Positions 1-14,000 of a stretch of DNA of 64,000 nt are shown piece by piece. The position numbers were made by a program, and so were the translations under genes. The DNA comes from Brugia malayi (lineage: Eukaryota; Nematoda; Chromadorea; Rhabditida; Onchocercidae), in contig NW_025062477.1 in NCBI RefSeq assembly GCF_000002995.4, positions 1,320,001 through 1,384,000 on the forward strand. Direction: 5' to 3'. The notes under the pieces are model-generated. The model made no database searches and had not been told where the DNA came from. It saw only the letters and a program-made list of their open reading frames with translations. Every line of letters starts with the position of its first letter. Within the stretch, counting starts at the first letter, position 1.

Positions 1-3000
1 TGGAGAATTCGATTTTCATGTTTTTTTGTTTTTTTTTAACTTGCAGAGAGAGAGAGAGAGAGAGAGAGAGCTATGCAAAAACATATTTGTAAATGATTGG
101 TGATTATTTTTTCTAACATTTTCTTGAACTATTAGCTATCATTATTGGTGGTCCATTAAATTTACTTATATCTGAAATGTTATTATTATAATCAGAAACT
201 TTTTTTAAAATGCTTCTTGCAAAAAGGATACAACAAGTCAGCCTTGAAGTAGTTAAATTTGAAAGATTTTATAAAATATGCTATTGCAGTCAATAATATA
301 TTTTTCATGTTAATCTTTTTTTTTTGATTAAATATTGCATAATTAATCTTACTAATTTTATACATCAATATTGAATTTCGAAAAAAAAAAGCACATAATG
401 TTTACAAAAATAATAGATTTGATATGTATTCACATTATAAATACTAGTAATTAAAAGTTTTTTATAATTTCAAAATGGAACAAATTTCATAGATTGCTGT
501 TAAATAAGAAAAAGTAAATGAAATCATATTCAAATTTCAATGTTTTCTTTTTTTTTTTTTTTTTTGTAATCAAAATCTATGATCGATAAAGAACAATCTT
601 ATTTAGTTTAATCTTTTTTTTTTTTTTTTTGAAATGAAAAATCTATTCTAATTTAGTTGATAGAGAAAAAAGTTGATTGTATGAAAAGGCAAAAAAAGAT
701 AAATTAGTTCTTATGAGGAACCATACTGTAACAAATCTTGTCTAAATTAATTTGAAGAAATGAATTTTAGATTTTGTTCTTTTTGACTTTCCTTTTCTTT
801 TCTCAATAATTTTTCACCTCTTTTCATTTTATTTTTGAGACAAATAAATTGTGATATGTATAAGAATGAAAATAAATAAATAAATAAAAAGATAACATAG
901 AGCATAATACTTTGTTTATTCTGTAGATCATTTCTTAGCTCTTTTTCTCATTTACTTATTTTGGCTATCTTTTTTTTTAGTGTTTATTAATTATTAAGCC
1001 GAATTTATGTGATAAGAATAAATTGAAATATTAAAAATGTAAAACTCTATGTCTTAGCAAAATTTTTCATTTCAAGAAATAACTTTAATTTGCTCTAAAA
1101 TAAATGATTTGTTAAATTTTAACTTTCAAACTTTTAACTTTAAGATATTGAAGTTGTGAAATTTTCTCTTGTAAAAACTTTGATGAACGCAAATTTTGAT
1201 GCGCCACAATTTATGAATAATATATTACTGTAATATACAGTAATGTGATATACAGTAATATGATACATTAAATCACTGTTTATACAGTATGTAAGCATAC
1301 AGTACACAAATAAGTAAGTTAGCAGTACTTAAGTAATAATATTTTTGCCCCAACTGTAATTTTCATTTCAATTCCCTTTTTTTTTTATTTTCAGATTCAA
1401 TCTGAGCATATATTTTTACTGTATTAATTATGAAAAAATATTTTTGATTTAATTTTTTTTTCTTTTTTTTAAAAAAAATATCCCTTGAAGTTTAAAGCAT
1501 ATAATTTAAAGAAATAATAAATATTCTCAATTTTTTTTTTCCTAAACAAACGTCCAAGTAAAGTAAAATAAATGAGACCTATTAAATTTAATCACTGTAA
1601 GTAAATCTCTTTCACATTTTAATGATTCGTAAAAGTGCCAATTTACTTGAAATTTTAATGATACATTACATTTTGCTTGCACTACTAATTTTGATTATGT
1701 AATAATTGCCAGTTGAAATGCTCTATGATTTACTAATCATAGATCATCACTGGATTTTTTTCTTTTTTTTTCACTTATATCTGATACAATTAAAAAATCG
1801 AAGTAAATTTTTTTTGCTAATAATACTTTACAAAAAAAAAAAAAAAGAAACATTCAAAAATGAAAATTTAATTTTGATAAAGTAAGCAACGATTTACAAT
1901 ATTATCATAATAAATCTTACAGATACAATATTCTTTTTACCAAATTTCTAGTGCAAATTTTCGACATCTTTTTAAAAATACCATTTGGAAACCTAAAATC
2001 AACCAACATAGATCATATTAGAGCACCTTTTATTATTTTTTGATTCAACAAAAATTGGTTGATTTAATTTTTAACGTTTATTTCTAAGAAGAATTTGGCA
2101 CTGTTATCCAATCTAACAATTGATAAAAGTACTGATTTAGTAGCAGTGATGGCAATAAGTTCCAATTTTTATGTTATGTCATTTGCATATTTTCCAAAAA
2201 TAAATTACACTCATTATTGAGCAGCACTTTGTGATAATTAATTTTATGATAAGCACTTTATGGTGATAATGCTTATTGCTTCAGTCTTCAAATCTATTAA
2301 AATAATAGTTTATCTTTTCAATTAATTTGTCCACTTTATAGTTAAACAATCAATTTCATGAATGTTATATCACAAATTATTGATAGTGATAATGATGATA
2401 GCAGCTGCTGTGTCAAGATCATAATTAATAATGATTTTGCATAAGTAATAGTAATAATAATCGCAAACTTTCCTTCAGTTTCAAATCTTATATCACATTT
2501 GAGGCTATCAATTTGTATGACACTAGCACATTTGACAGTATCAATTTAATTTAATTAATTCGACTCATTAGGCCAACAATGACCATTTGCCAACTTTCTG
2601 AATTGTTTTTTTTTTTTTTTTTCAGTATTTCAGTATCGATGGAAATTCGATATAACTAATTCAGTTTAAGTAGCTTCGATTGAATTCAATTTGACATAAG
2701 TAGATTCTCTGGTTTCATTGGACATATCTCGCCCCCACATTTAATTTCATTTTAAATTGGGTGCCAAACTGATGAAAATTTTCATCTTATAGCCTTTAAA
2801 TTAAAGCGTGCATCAGTCAGTCCCTCTTCAAATCATTTTCAAACATAATTTTCGTTAGAAATGATGAACTTTTAAATTGAAAAATAATAAAGCATAAAAT
2901 TATGCATATGAAAATATTTTTTTTCTATAAGAAGTTGATGAAATTTTCAGTTGTTTACTTCAAAAACTAATTGAAAAATATAAAATCTGCATATTTAAAA

Positions 3001-4899
3001 TCTACTTTTTTTTTTTTTTTAAAAAAAAACGAACTAGCAAATATTTAAGAAGCATGTATTATTTATTCTTGTAAATCGTACCCTTCAATTTTTATTTTTT
3101 TTTTTAGATGCATAAATATTGCTCAACATTCTATCATACAATTTCAAGTACTTGATGGGTCTTTTAAATATAATAGCAGCAGTTTTTAAAGCAAAGACGG
3201 AACTTGATAGTTGTTAAACGAAATTGAAAATTAAATTGGGTGAAAATTTTCGTTTTGAATTTCAAATGATTTAGTGGATTCCTTTTTTAATATTAAGAAA
3301 TTTTCGTGGAAATTTTTTTTAAGATCTGAAGTTTTTTTTTTTTTTTTGTTGTTGTTGAAGATTATTTTATAGCTTCAATTTGGTTTAGTGAATTTCAAAT
3401 ACCTTTATTGAATGATTCAACCAAATTAAACGTCTTCCATGTACTTTTAAACGTTTGGAACACTTTAGTAACACAAATTTAAGCACTTTTCAACTCTTAA
3501 TAAGAGTTTATAAAAATGACAGAATCAATGTTTAGCAAAATGTTCACAAAAAAAAAGAGAAAAAAAGAAATACAAAATAATAGAAAAGCAAGAATTACTT
3601 TTCATTCTTTATTGATAAAGCATTAAGCTAAGTTTTTAGTATATTTGTAATATAATATTTTGAAAATGTCCTAGTTCTGTCTTACTTACTTGGCCTATCT
3701 AAACAAAAGAAAGTTTTTTTTTTCAAAAGAAAGCAATTAATTCGCTTGAAATCTCTTGAAAGTACTTTTAAGTCTACATTTATTGATCAATTTTGTTACA
3801 GTAGAAGTCATTCAATTTGTTACTGCAAATTTTTCAAGTATAAACATACTTTAGCAATTATTTATAGTTGAATGAAACTAAAATTTACGAAATTATATGT
3901 TAATAACAATTAACAAAATTCAAAAATAAATGGATTATATAGTATAAACTGTATAATATTTGTTTTGAAAATAATTTAATATTATGTGCTTAAATGGCAC
4001 ACATAACATCCATTAATTGCTTTTAAATTTATAAAATAGTCCAAAAAAAAGTAGAACGAATAGATAATACAATAAATTTGCAAAATATTGCATTAGAGAA
4101 AAAAAGACATTTATTAACAAAAATATTGAAATTTGAAAAGGAAATAACTTTTCGGAATACAATAGATCTGCTTTGGTTGTACTCTCTCAGATGCCATCGA
4201 GATGAATCCTGAAAAGATTGCTAGGTTTGTCTCAGTTTGTGACTAAGAGCTTCTTCAGAACTCTTAATTTAACTGAATCATAAAAATGAAATGATTGTTT
4301 TAGCTAAAAGAAAATGAAATTTCAATATTTTAGCTTGCAAAAAGCCAAGAAAGAAATTTGTCAAAATTGGGAATATTGGAGAGAAAAAGGATGATTGATT
4401 TTGGCAATCATTTAAGCTAATCTACAAAAATTTCTCCTACTGTTTCAAATTATAATAAATTTTCATTTCTAATCACTTCTGACTTTGGCATAAAAAATTT
4501 GAAAGATGAAATGGTTAAGAGATAAACTAACATACATGTTACTATATATAATTTCAAATTTGATTTTGATTTGATGAAAGAAATGATGAGACCAAAGAAT
4601 ATCGAAGATGAAGATCTAGATTAACTTAAAAAAAAAAAAGCAATTTATGGTGAAATTTTAAAAAAGTAAAGGTAAATATAAAGGAAAATTTTTAAATCGA
4701 TTATGTGCCAATAATTATATATCGAGAAGCTTTTATATAATGAAATGATCACAAGATTTATCTGCAAAAGTCTAAAAGATAATCTGAACAAAATTGAAAA
4801 AGATTTAACGAGAAATGTTTATGCAGAAAAATGATTGCATTGTAATCTAATGCTTTGCAAAGAAAGAATCAAATGATTAAAAAAAATTTTTTTTAAAAG
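1..4899. other. AT-rich region without a recognised gene
   Basis: No convincing exon chain is seen before about 4900 on either strand. The stretch holds long A/T runs, a (GA)n tract at 45-70, and a perfect 9-bp inverted repeat at 1224-1244 (ATTACTGTA, 3-base spacer, TACAGTAAT). A short open segment at 4191-4222 sits between a good acceptor (CTCTCTCAG) and a donor (GTTTGT). Its end phase would join the exon starting at 4900, so it could be an upstream exon of that gene, but it is too short to call. Upstream exons of the 4900-5558 gene may lie here or left of the window. Confidence 0.5.
1224..1244. repeat. 9-bp inverted repeat
   Basis: Arms ATTACTGTA and TACAGTAAT with a three-base spacer form a perfect palindrome. 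Related TACAGTAAT-like copies continue to about 1310. No gene is nearby, so no role is assigned. Confidence 0.6.
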
Positions 4900-5558
4900 C
4901 GATTACGATGATATTGAATTACTGTACAAAATATCATCACTGAAAAATGACTACGATAATACTAAATTGCTGTATAAAGCGCCATCGCCGAAAAATGACT
5001 ACGATAATATTGAATTACTGTATGAGATGTCATCGCCGAAAAATGATTATGATAATATTGAATTACTGTACAAAATATCATCACTGAAAATGACTACGAT
5101 AATACTGAATTACTGTATGAGATGTCATCACTGAAAAATGACTACGATAATATTGACTTACTGTATGAGATGCTATCATTGAGGAATGATTACGATAATA
5201 TTGAATTACTGTATGTAATATCATTCAATGATAACATTCACAATCACTTCTATTAGTGCCATTTAGCGTTTATCTTATATTATCAATAAAAGAGAGAAAT
5301 AAAAAAATATTTGATGGAAATTTTAAGGTAGAGAAAAAATTGTTCGTTTTATTGAAATTGTTTGCAGATTGATTTTAAAAATGCTTCTAAAATGTTAAAA
5401 TATTTTTGATACATATAATGAAATGAAGAAAAACAATTTGCATTCCAATTACTTTTGAATTGTTTATTTGCAGCAAATTATCTACTGATGAAGTGAAAAC
5501 CACAGGAGGAAACGAAATTTCAGTGGAAGTGGATCAAATTGAAATTTCTCTCAAGTGA
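4900..5558 (+). CDS. 3' end of an unrecognised gene with a 16-residue repeat exon
   Basis: Two exons are inferred. Exon 4900-5210 follows a T-rich acceptor (TTTTAAAAG) and is almost wholly a tandem 48-bp repeat, about 6.7 copies, that reads as the 16-residue unit NDYDNIELLYEMSSLK with conservative variation (for example K/E, L/P, I/T). It ends at a strong donor, GTATGT, in phase 2. Exon 5474-5558 follows a TTTATTTGCAG acceptor, supplies the one base needed, and reads KLSTDEVKTTGGNEISVEVD and on to a TGA at 5556-5558. One unit (about 5090) lacks one A in an A-run, shifting the frame. This could be a sequencing error, a real break, or a sign that the gene is dead. I do not recognise the family. 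The 5' part is not resolved. Confidence 0.45.
4901..5210 (+). repeat. 48-bp coding minisatellite
   Basis: Six full units and one partial unit of 48 bp lie head to tail. Several differences between units fall at third codon positions (GAC/GAT, TAC/TAT, TCA/TCG), and the unit is a multiple of three, so the array behaves like protein-coding repeats. One unit is 47 bp because of a missing A. Confidence 0.85.
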
Positions 5559-6277
5559 GACTTTTAAAAAACAAAAAAAAAAAGAAAAAAAAAAGTAATA
5601 GCTCTCAGATTCTTTAAAATTTCTCATTCTCTTGTGATGATTACAATGAAATTTATTCGTGCAATTCGTTTTTGACATGTTTAATATTTTTAATATAAAA
5701 TTCATTAATTTAATGAAATTGGTATAATACTATTATCATTTTTAAACTTAACATTTAAATTGCTAGCACATAGCTCTGATGTATATGAATGACATAAAAA
5801 TGATTAGTTTATTAAGATGTAATTATTGTACAACAAACAGCTATTTTAATTATAAGCTCATTCTATTATCCAATTATGCTAACAGTCATTTTCCCTCACC
5901 TTAATTAAATCGTCTTCTTTTTCATTAATTTCAAGTTATAAGATATTTAAGCCTTATTGTTCTTTCCCAAATTTAACAGTAATATTTATGATCATGAAAA
6001 TAATTTTGTAAAAGAAGATTAGAGTATTGATTGTTTCATTTTTTTTAATTCAATTAAAGTTTTCTTAATTGAAAAGAATAATTTTTTTAAAAAAAAACAT
6101 TCTTATATCTATCATTCTTTTAATTTTTCATTTTACAATTAATACTGCTAGTACAAAGTTAAATATATTGCACTTTTAATTTCTTTTTTTTTTTTTTTTT
6201 TGGGGGGGGGGGAGAAATCAATACATATAAATATTTATTTCAATGCTAAATGAATGTTCAAGAAAATTAGAAATTCT

Positions 6278-6287
6278 ACTGTTGCAG
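6278..6287 (+). promoter_or_regulatory. candidate 5' splice acceptor for first exon A
   Basis: TACTGTTGCAG ends at 6287, 176 bases upstream of the ATG at 6464. It could accept a spliced leader or an upstream non-coding exon for the short form of the receptor cyclase. The intervening leader contains a short upstream ORF beginning ATGGGACGAATATG that overlaps the real start codon. No transcript evidence is available. Confidence 0.3.
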
Positions 6288-6463
6288 GGCAATCAGTACA
6301 AAAGATATCAAGTTCACATATTAGTGACCAGTAGTGACCAGCACTCGAGTTCTAATATTAGTGAAAAGGAAATTAGCAATAATCATTGATCATATTGAAA
6401 AATTGTTGAAATGACTAAAATTCTTTGTCACTCTAATATTAAAGATTTTGTAATGGGACGAAT

Positions 6464-7316
6464 ATGTTTGTAATTAATGAATTTTCAATGCTATTTTACT
6501 TATTTCTTTTTCAATTCTTATTTTGCTCAAATTCTGTTCAAGAAAATTTAATCCTGAAATCTCAACATAACATACGACATTTACGACACATTCAAAGTCA
6601 TCGTTTCATTCAGAGAATTCAACAGGAACGGAATGTAATTACTGATATTTCATCAAAGCATCCAATGCATATCCTTTTTCCGGTTCCTATTAAACGTGGT
6701 GAGCTTACAAAGAATCCGTTTGGTATTACGATGGATTTAGTGCGACCAGTTGTGGACATAGCTCTGGAAAAAGTATACCACAACAAATTGGTACCAAAAG
6801 GTTCCTTACGGTTGCATTTCAAGGATACTCGCTTATCAGATGCAGACGGTCCTAATGTTGCAATCAGTCAATTGGTGACAGCTAAACTAGACTGTATTAT
6901 TGGATATGCTTTTGTTAATGCCTTAAAATCGGTAGCCCGAATGTCACCGTATTGGAAAAGTGCTACAAATAATGGTATTCCGGTAATTACAACAGTTGGC
7001 CTAACAAGCAACTTGGATAACAAACAAGAATATAAATTGTTAACTCGTATTATTAGTCCATATAAAATACTTACTAAAGCAATTCGCATGATTTTTGATC
7101 GGATGAATTGGCTTACAGTTGCATATATTTTTCGTGAACAGCGATACGGTAGTTCTAAAATCAGTAATATACCGTATGGTGAATGCTACCTGCAAATAGC
7201 ATCGCTTCAGGTACGGTACTATCAAATGGATCATAATTATTTTATGTTCAATGAATTAAAATTCAATCATATGCAAATGTTCGACATTTTAATGGAAGCA
7301 AGCAAATTAGCTAACG
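6464..7316 (+). CDS. gcy-28: Alternative first exon A of the receptor cyclase
   Basis: One exon encodes a hydrophobic signal sequence ([16 protein letters not shown] near residues 9-24) and the first half of an ANF-receptor ligand domain, 284 codons plus one base. Family landmarks include [25 protein letters not shown], a SNL..KQEY..LTR block, and [16 protein letters not shown], which matches the second-lobe strand of natriuretic-type receptors. It ends ..ASKLAN plus one base before GTTTGT, the same phase and residue context as first exon B, so both splice to 25937. The distance to that exon is 18.6 kb. It lacks the Ser-rich insert of B. Start chosen as the first ATG of the frame; the ATG at 6488 is an alternative that still leaves a signal peptide. 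Confidence 0.8.
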
Positions 7317-9452
7317 GTTTGTCGTTTTTTTTTTTTTTTTTTAAATATTACAATGATAATTGTTATCAGTAATAATTATTGGTGTCTTTTACAATCATAT
7401 TTTAATTAACTTTCATTTTATATTAATTAACATTAATAACATTTATTACTACTACATAACTGTTGAAAGTTAAAGAATTATATAACAAAACTTTTTTAAA
7501 TCTGATTGTTAATTAATAATAAAAAAATAATGAAAAAAATCAAAAAAAAAAAAAAAAAAAAAAGAAAAACTTTTCTTTTTACATGTAAAAAAGAAATTTT
7601 TACTGATTGCTTAACGACAAAATGTAATATAATTTTGAGTTCAAATAGCTCAATAAATTGACATCAAATTTAGTGCTTAATTAATTACTGAAAATTGTTA
7701 AATTGATTTATTTCAACTAAAACATTTCAAATCAATGCTATTATGTCAGTAATTTATAAATTTACATTATTATGCCAATAATTTATGAATTTACATTTTA
7801 TTGGCTAGCAACTGTTTCTCAAAGAATTTGTTAAATTGTGATCAATAACGGTTAGCAACAATTGATTATTTCATTTTAACTAAAAATTGTTCATACTTGT
7901 AATTCTTAGCATTTATAACATTTATAGCTGTGGTATGAATAACTTTTGCAATTTATTTATATTTACTTTTTAACTTCTTTATTATTAAATTATATTTACT
8001 CATTAATATCACATTATAATTACCTATTACTTATTATATCGTCAACTTTTTGTCATATACTATACTTTTGAATGAAAAGTACTTGTCGATCATAAAATTT
8101 GTAGACTAAAACTCAATTAAAAATAAAAAGTTTATAATTTTTTACCATGCATTAAAATTAATTCTATTTCATTTTGATTAAAATTTAAAAAAAAAAAATC
8201 AATGATTCATAACAAAAGCTACTAACTGAGAAATAAATAGTCTAAAAAAAAAACAATAATAATAAGTAACCTTTTTTAGAAATAATTCAAAGAAATTAAA
8301 TCTTTGATGCTTTACATATTATCTTCAAATGAGCATAAAAGAGAATTGAAATGCAGTGAGAAGAATTAATTAATTATAATAAACCATAATTTAAATTTCA
8401 TATGAAAAAATAATCATCAAAATATCGATTGGAAAATTCATGTTTCATTACCAACTATTCTTAAAATATTCTTAAAACTAATTTTTTCCTACTATAATTT
8501 AATTTTTCCTTTTAAATTTAAATTGTTAAAAAATTCACATTATTTTTATTCATATTCCTATTTCTGTGGAATTATTTCTAAAATTGGTTTTTTTTTCTTC
8601 TTCCTCTTACTCATAAGATTATAGCTAATCATAAGTTTTAAAATATCTTTGCACTTTTATTTCAATCTAGAAATTTTCTAAAAAAAAAAAAAAAAAAAAA
8701 ACTCTATCAGATTGTCTCATATTATTTTATATTTTAATCTCAGTACTAAACAATTTAAAAATATTTCAAGTGAAATATAAGCAAATAGCAAAAAAAAAAA
8801 GAGAGAGAGAGAGAAAAATGATGTAAAAGAATATTGAACGAAGAATTAGAAGTACTTTTGTAATAAATAAATAAATAGAAGTAGTATTATTAAAATATAT
8901 TCTCTCTTTTTTTTTTCATTTTCTTTTTTTTTTTTAAATCTATCGATCTACTTCTTACTTCTTACTTCGTTAACTTTAATTACCATATTTGAATTAATAA
9001 TAATAATAATCATTTAATTAAATTATTTTGAGATAAAATTGTACTTTTCATAGGTGTAAATTTTATTTTAAAGTTTTATAAAAAATCTTTCATACATATA
9101 TATATATATATGCAATAGCAGGCATCAATCGATGAAATGAAAAAAAAAATTTTTCTTTTTTTTTTTTTTTCGTTGCTTTCTTTTCAAATTCATTTTAACT
9201 AAAATATTTGATTTCCATTTGTATTGTTTGAAAAAAAATTTTTTTTTTTTAAAAAAAAAAAAAAAAGAAACTAAATGAATTATTCTATGTTTAAATTTTG
9301 AAATATTTTGTTCATTCAACTTTTTTTCACAAAATTCATTCTTATGTCAATTTTTTGAAGAAATACGCAAACCGTAATGGTATATAAAGCAAAAAGACTT
9401 GTTTTAATAACTTGTAATTTCAACATAAATAATCACTTTAAAAAAAAAAGAT

Positions 9453-9499
<47 letters not shown>

Positions 9500-11025
9500 A
9501 GAGAGAGAAAATGTTTGTATACTTACTGATTTTGTTGATTGCTATTTTGCAAAAGTGCAAAATCTTTATTTTGTCAAAAAAAAAAAGGAAGAAAAAGGCA
9601 AAAAAAACTTCAGAAAATGTTTTTGTATATAAAATATATATGTATGTATGCTATTTATTTGCATTTTTTTTTTTTTTTTTCAAAATATTTTAATTGCTTA
9701 AATTTTTTTTTTTTTCATTTTTATTTCAGAACTGATAAACAATTAATTCTTAATCAAATTTCATTTTATTCAAATTTAAATTTTTAGGAATTTTTTTAAT
9801 TTCTTTTTTTTTTTTTTACATTTGTTATTAATGATTTTGTAACATCTATCTTAGTCAAATCATTTTTTTCTTTTTTTGAAAATGTTACAGCGAGAATAAT
9901 TGCTTTATTATTTTTTTTTTATAAGCAATTAATTAATAATTTTACTGCTAGTGGAAAAATTATAAAATACAACTAAATTTGTGATTATTAATATTTGGCA
10001 CATTTTTTTTTTTCTTATTTTTAAAAAAACACTTTTTTAGCATTATTTGTTATATTTTAATTTATGGAATTTTTCAAGAATTTTTCCTTTTTTTTTAAAA
10101 AAACTTTTACAAATAAACTATAGATTTAATCCATTTTTAATTTTTAATGTTGAAAAATTGTTAATAGTAAAAGAATAAATAAAAAAAAAATTTTTATCTT
10201 TCCTTTTACAGCGATTATTTCAATTTTGTTTATCTTTTCCTCTCTCTCTCTCTCTCTCTCTTTTTTTTTTTGCAAAATTGCTTATTTTCATTGTTTTCTC
10301 AATCAACAGACATTGCAAAAAAAAAAAAAAAAAATTCAATTTCATCAAAAAAGAATAAACAATTGAAATGAGATAATATTTTGGCAAAGAAAATATTATC
10401 TTTTTCAATCTTCTCATTTCATTTTTCTTCCTTTTTGCAAAAATAATTTTCAAGGAATGATAGATAATAAAAAGAAAAGGTGGAAGAGAAAGGGTGAATA
10501 AGAGAGAGAGAGAGGGAGAGAGAGAGAGAAAGAGGGAGAGAGAAAGTTATTGAATAAGATTTAAATAAAATTAGCATATTCTACCTTTTCCTCTTTTATG
10601 CTTCTTCAACATGACAATACAATATAACAAACAATCTAACAAGCATATTTTACTATCATAAATTTTTTTTTTTTTCATTTTAGCACTAAATAATTTCAAA
10701 TTAACTTTTCATTTTGCTTTGAGAAAAAAAAAAAAAAAAGGCAAATAATTTTTTTTTTCCAGATAGAAGAAATTAGGATGAAATGCAACCATATATATGT
10801 GTTTGGTATAAATTTTTTAAATTGAAAAAAAATTTGATAAATTTGTAAACATAACTTTTTACCTAGTCTACTTCTAGTATCATTTTGTTCAGCTTAGCTA
10901 GCTAACTAACTCTATTTTATGATAAATAGATGAATAGATAGTTTTAGAGTTTAAAGCTAAAGCTTTACTCTCTTCTCCTGTCTATCTTTCAAACATTGAA
11001 ATTTTTATTTCAATTTTAAATTGCT

Positions 11026-11057
<32 letters not shown>

Positions 11058-14000
11058 GTGTACTTTATTATAATAGCGCAAATAATACTCTCATCAAGAA
11101 CACTCAGTCACAATCAATGTGCTTGCATAATTGACATTAAAAATGAAATGATAAAAAGATAACATCACATCTCATCTCATCTTTCTTTCTTTCTCTCTCT
11201 CTTTCTTTCTTTCTTTCTATTCCATTTCATATGATTTTCATTTTATAAAAAAAAAAAAAAACTAAAAAAAATACTAAAAAAAGACTAAAAAAGAAAACAG
11301 AAATTCATTTCTTTCATGATAAGCTGTAATTTGATTCTTTCTTTTTTTCTTTCTCTCTCTCTCCCTCTCCCTCTCTCTCGCTCTCATTCTTTTATTAAGA
11401 AGTACATCGAATCTGCTTAATATTAAATGTTTCAAGATAGCTTAAATTTTTCAATTCTTTTATTTACTTCCTAAAATTACTCATAATGTACTTCTATCAA
11501 TTGTATTCCTTTTTTTTTTTTTTTGTTTTTTCACTGTAATATTCATTTATTACCAATTTTCCAATCAGTAAACTTTAAAAAAATACTTTTTTTTTTCTCT
11601 CTCTCTCTCTCTCCCTCTTGTTTTTGATTTAATATTCGAATAAATTTTTCTTTCACAATTTCTATTATCAATTTCATATTATTATAATTCATTTGACTAA
11701 ATATTAGAACACACTAATATTACAATAATTAAATTATAAAGCTATAATCAAAATTTAATCATATGACAAGCTAATTTAAGTACATTGTTAAAAATATTTT
11801 TAACAAAGTAATATTTTATTACAATTTCTTATTTGTTCAAAATTTTAACAATGTTATTCTAAAATTAATAATGTCAAATATGCTAACGAAAAAAAAAAAA
11901 GGGAAAAAGAAACGATTAAGTTGCATAAAATTTTAGTTTAAAATTAAATTTATAACTAAAAACAAAAAATGACTTATTTTTTACAAAAAAAAAAAAAAAA
12001 AAAAAAAGAAAAAGAGGAAAGTTTAAAAATCTCTCGGAAATCGTTGAAGAGAAAATATATTTTCCTGTTCAAAATTAAATATTTAAAAAAATATTAGCAA
12101 AATTTTTAATGCATAACTTTTCAAAGTTTTCAAATTAATAAACAAATTTGTTTTTTTTTTTTGGGAATATCTATAGTATTCTCTTTTCTCATAATATTAC
12201 TACTACTTTAATTTACTTATAAATTAATTCCATTTTATCTAAAATTATTTTCCACAAAATAATTTTTCATATTTTCAAAAAAAATAAAAATAAAAAAAAA
12301 ATAAAAAATGCAGTAGAAGATATTATTGTTCGAATTTTTATATATAATATCACAAATGAATATTTGATTATTTCCTAATATCTTTTTTGTCTACATTTAA
12401 TTTCACTTAAATTTATCCAACATTTTTTCAACTATTACTTTATTCGTTATTTTAGCATCCAAAAATTAATTCATACATTTATTTATTCATTCATGCAAAA
12501 ATTGGAAAAGCATTTCGAAAAAAAAAATGAAAAATGAAATTTACGCTGTATTTAGCATCTTATATTGTACTTTTCCGTACATCATGCAAAATACTGGAAA
12601 AAAGTTTTTTTTTTTTTTTCGAGAAAAAATGCTATTATATTCTTCTGTGTTATTTAAATTTAACCATTATCTCAATACATTTTCCCTAGGGGAAGTTTGG
12701 TTGATTTACCCTTTTTTTTTTTTTTTTTTTCCTTAAAAGATAGAAAAAAAAAAGAATAAATGAAAGTGAAAGGAAGAAAATAATGGGTATCAAAAAATTT
12801 TTCTTACCCTAAGTAGAGAATATTATTAAATGATTCATTCGTATACACTTGAATCTTCCTAGTTTTTAAATTATCATTTGCAACTTTTTTTTTTTCTCTC
12901 TCCTCATTTCAACATCACTAAATTTCAATAAAAAATTTTTATTTATAATATCATTAAAAATTTCTTATGAAGCAATTTATCGTTTTTTTTTTTCTCGCTT
13001 ATATTTAATAAATTTAAAAATTGAAATTTCGAATATAACATACAGATTATGAAATAAATAATAGTAGCATTAGAACCAGAATAAAAGTATTCCGGTATTG
13101 AACCGGAATTGAATAACATCAACAAACTGACAGATTCTAAAAGTAGAACGTTTAGTGATAAAAAATGAACTCGGCTAGTAATAGTAATAGTAGTAGTAGT
13201 AGTAGTAGCAATACTAACATTAGAACCGGATAAAAAACATTCCGGTTCAATCTACATAACACTGAAATTAAAACATCTAATAATCTATATTATAGATTAA
13301 AAAATAGTTTATTAAACATGCATGCAAGTCGTTGCATGCAAGTCGTGCATGCAAATCATTTTTTCATCCAATAATATAATCAGAATGTAATTTTTAAGTA
13401 ATTCTATGGCTATTTACCATATGCTAATTATCTCGAACGACTAATTTTGCACTAAGTAAAAAAAAAAAAATTTACCAAAGATCTAAGAATGCATACTTCC
13501 TAAGCAAATTCATTATTCTCTCAAAGATTACAAATAGTAAATGTCAGAAAGTCTATCTCATAAAATGAATTTCTAAAATAATTTATGATCAGTTGTTGTT
13601 GTTAAAGTTGTCTTGAAAACAATTTTATTCAAGTAATGGGAATTTTTTTCTTTTTTCAGAGTTATAAACTTATTTTAATTTAATATTTATCATTTAATAC
13701 CGTAGCTTATATTGTTGCTTTTTCTTTTTTCGTAAGATATTAATTAGGTAATTAATGTTATTAAAATGTTATTAGGTAATTAATGATTTTATTAATTAGG
13801 TAATTAATGTTATTAAAATGTTATTAGGTAATTAATGATTTTATTAATTAGGTAATTAATGTTATTAAAATGTTATTAGATAATTAATGATTTTATTAAT
13901 TAGGTAATTAATGTTATTAAAACGTTATTAGGTAATTAATAATTTTATTAAGATTAAATGATAATCTTATTAAATTAAATTAAATTTATCATTTAGTATG

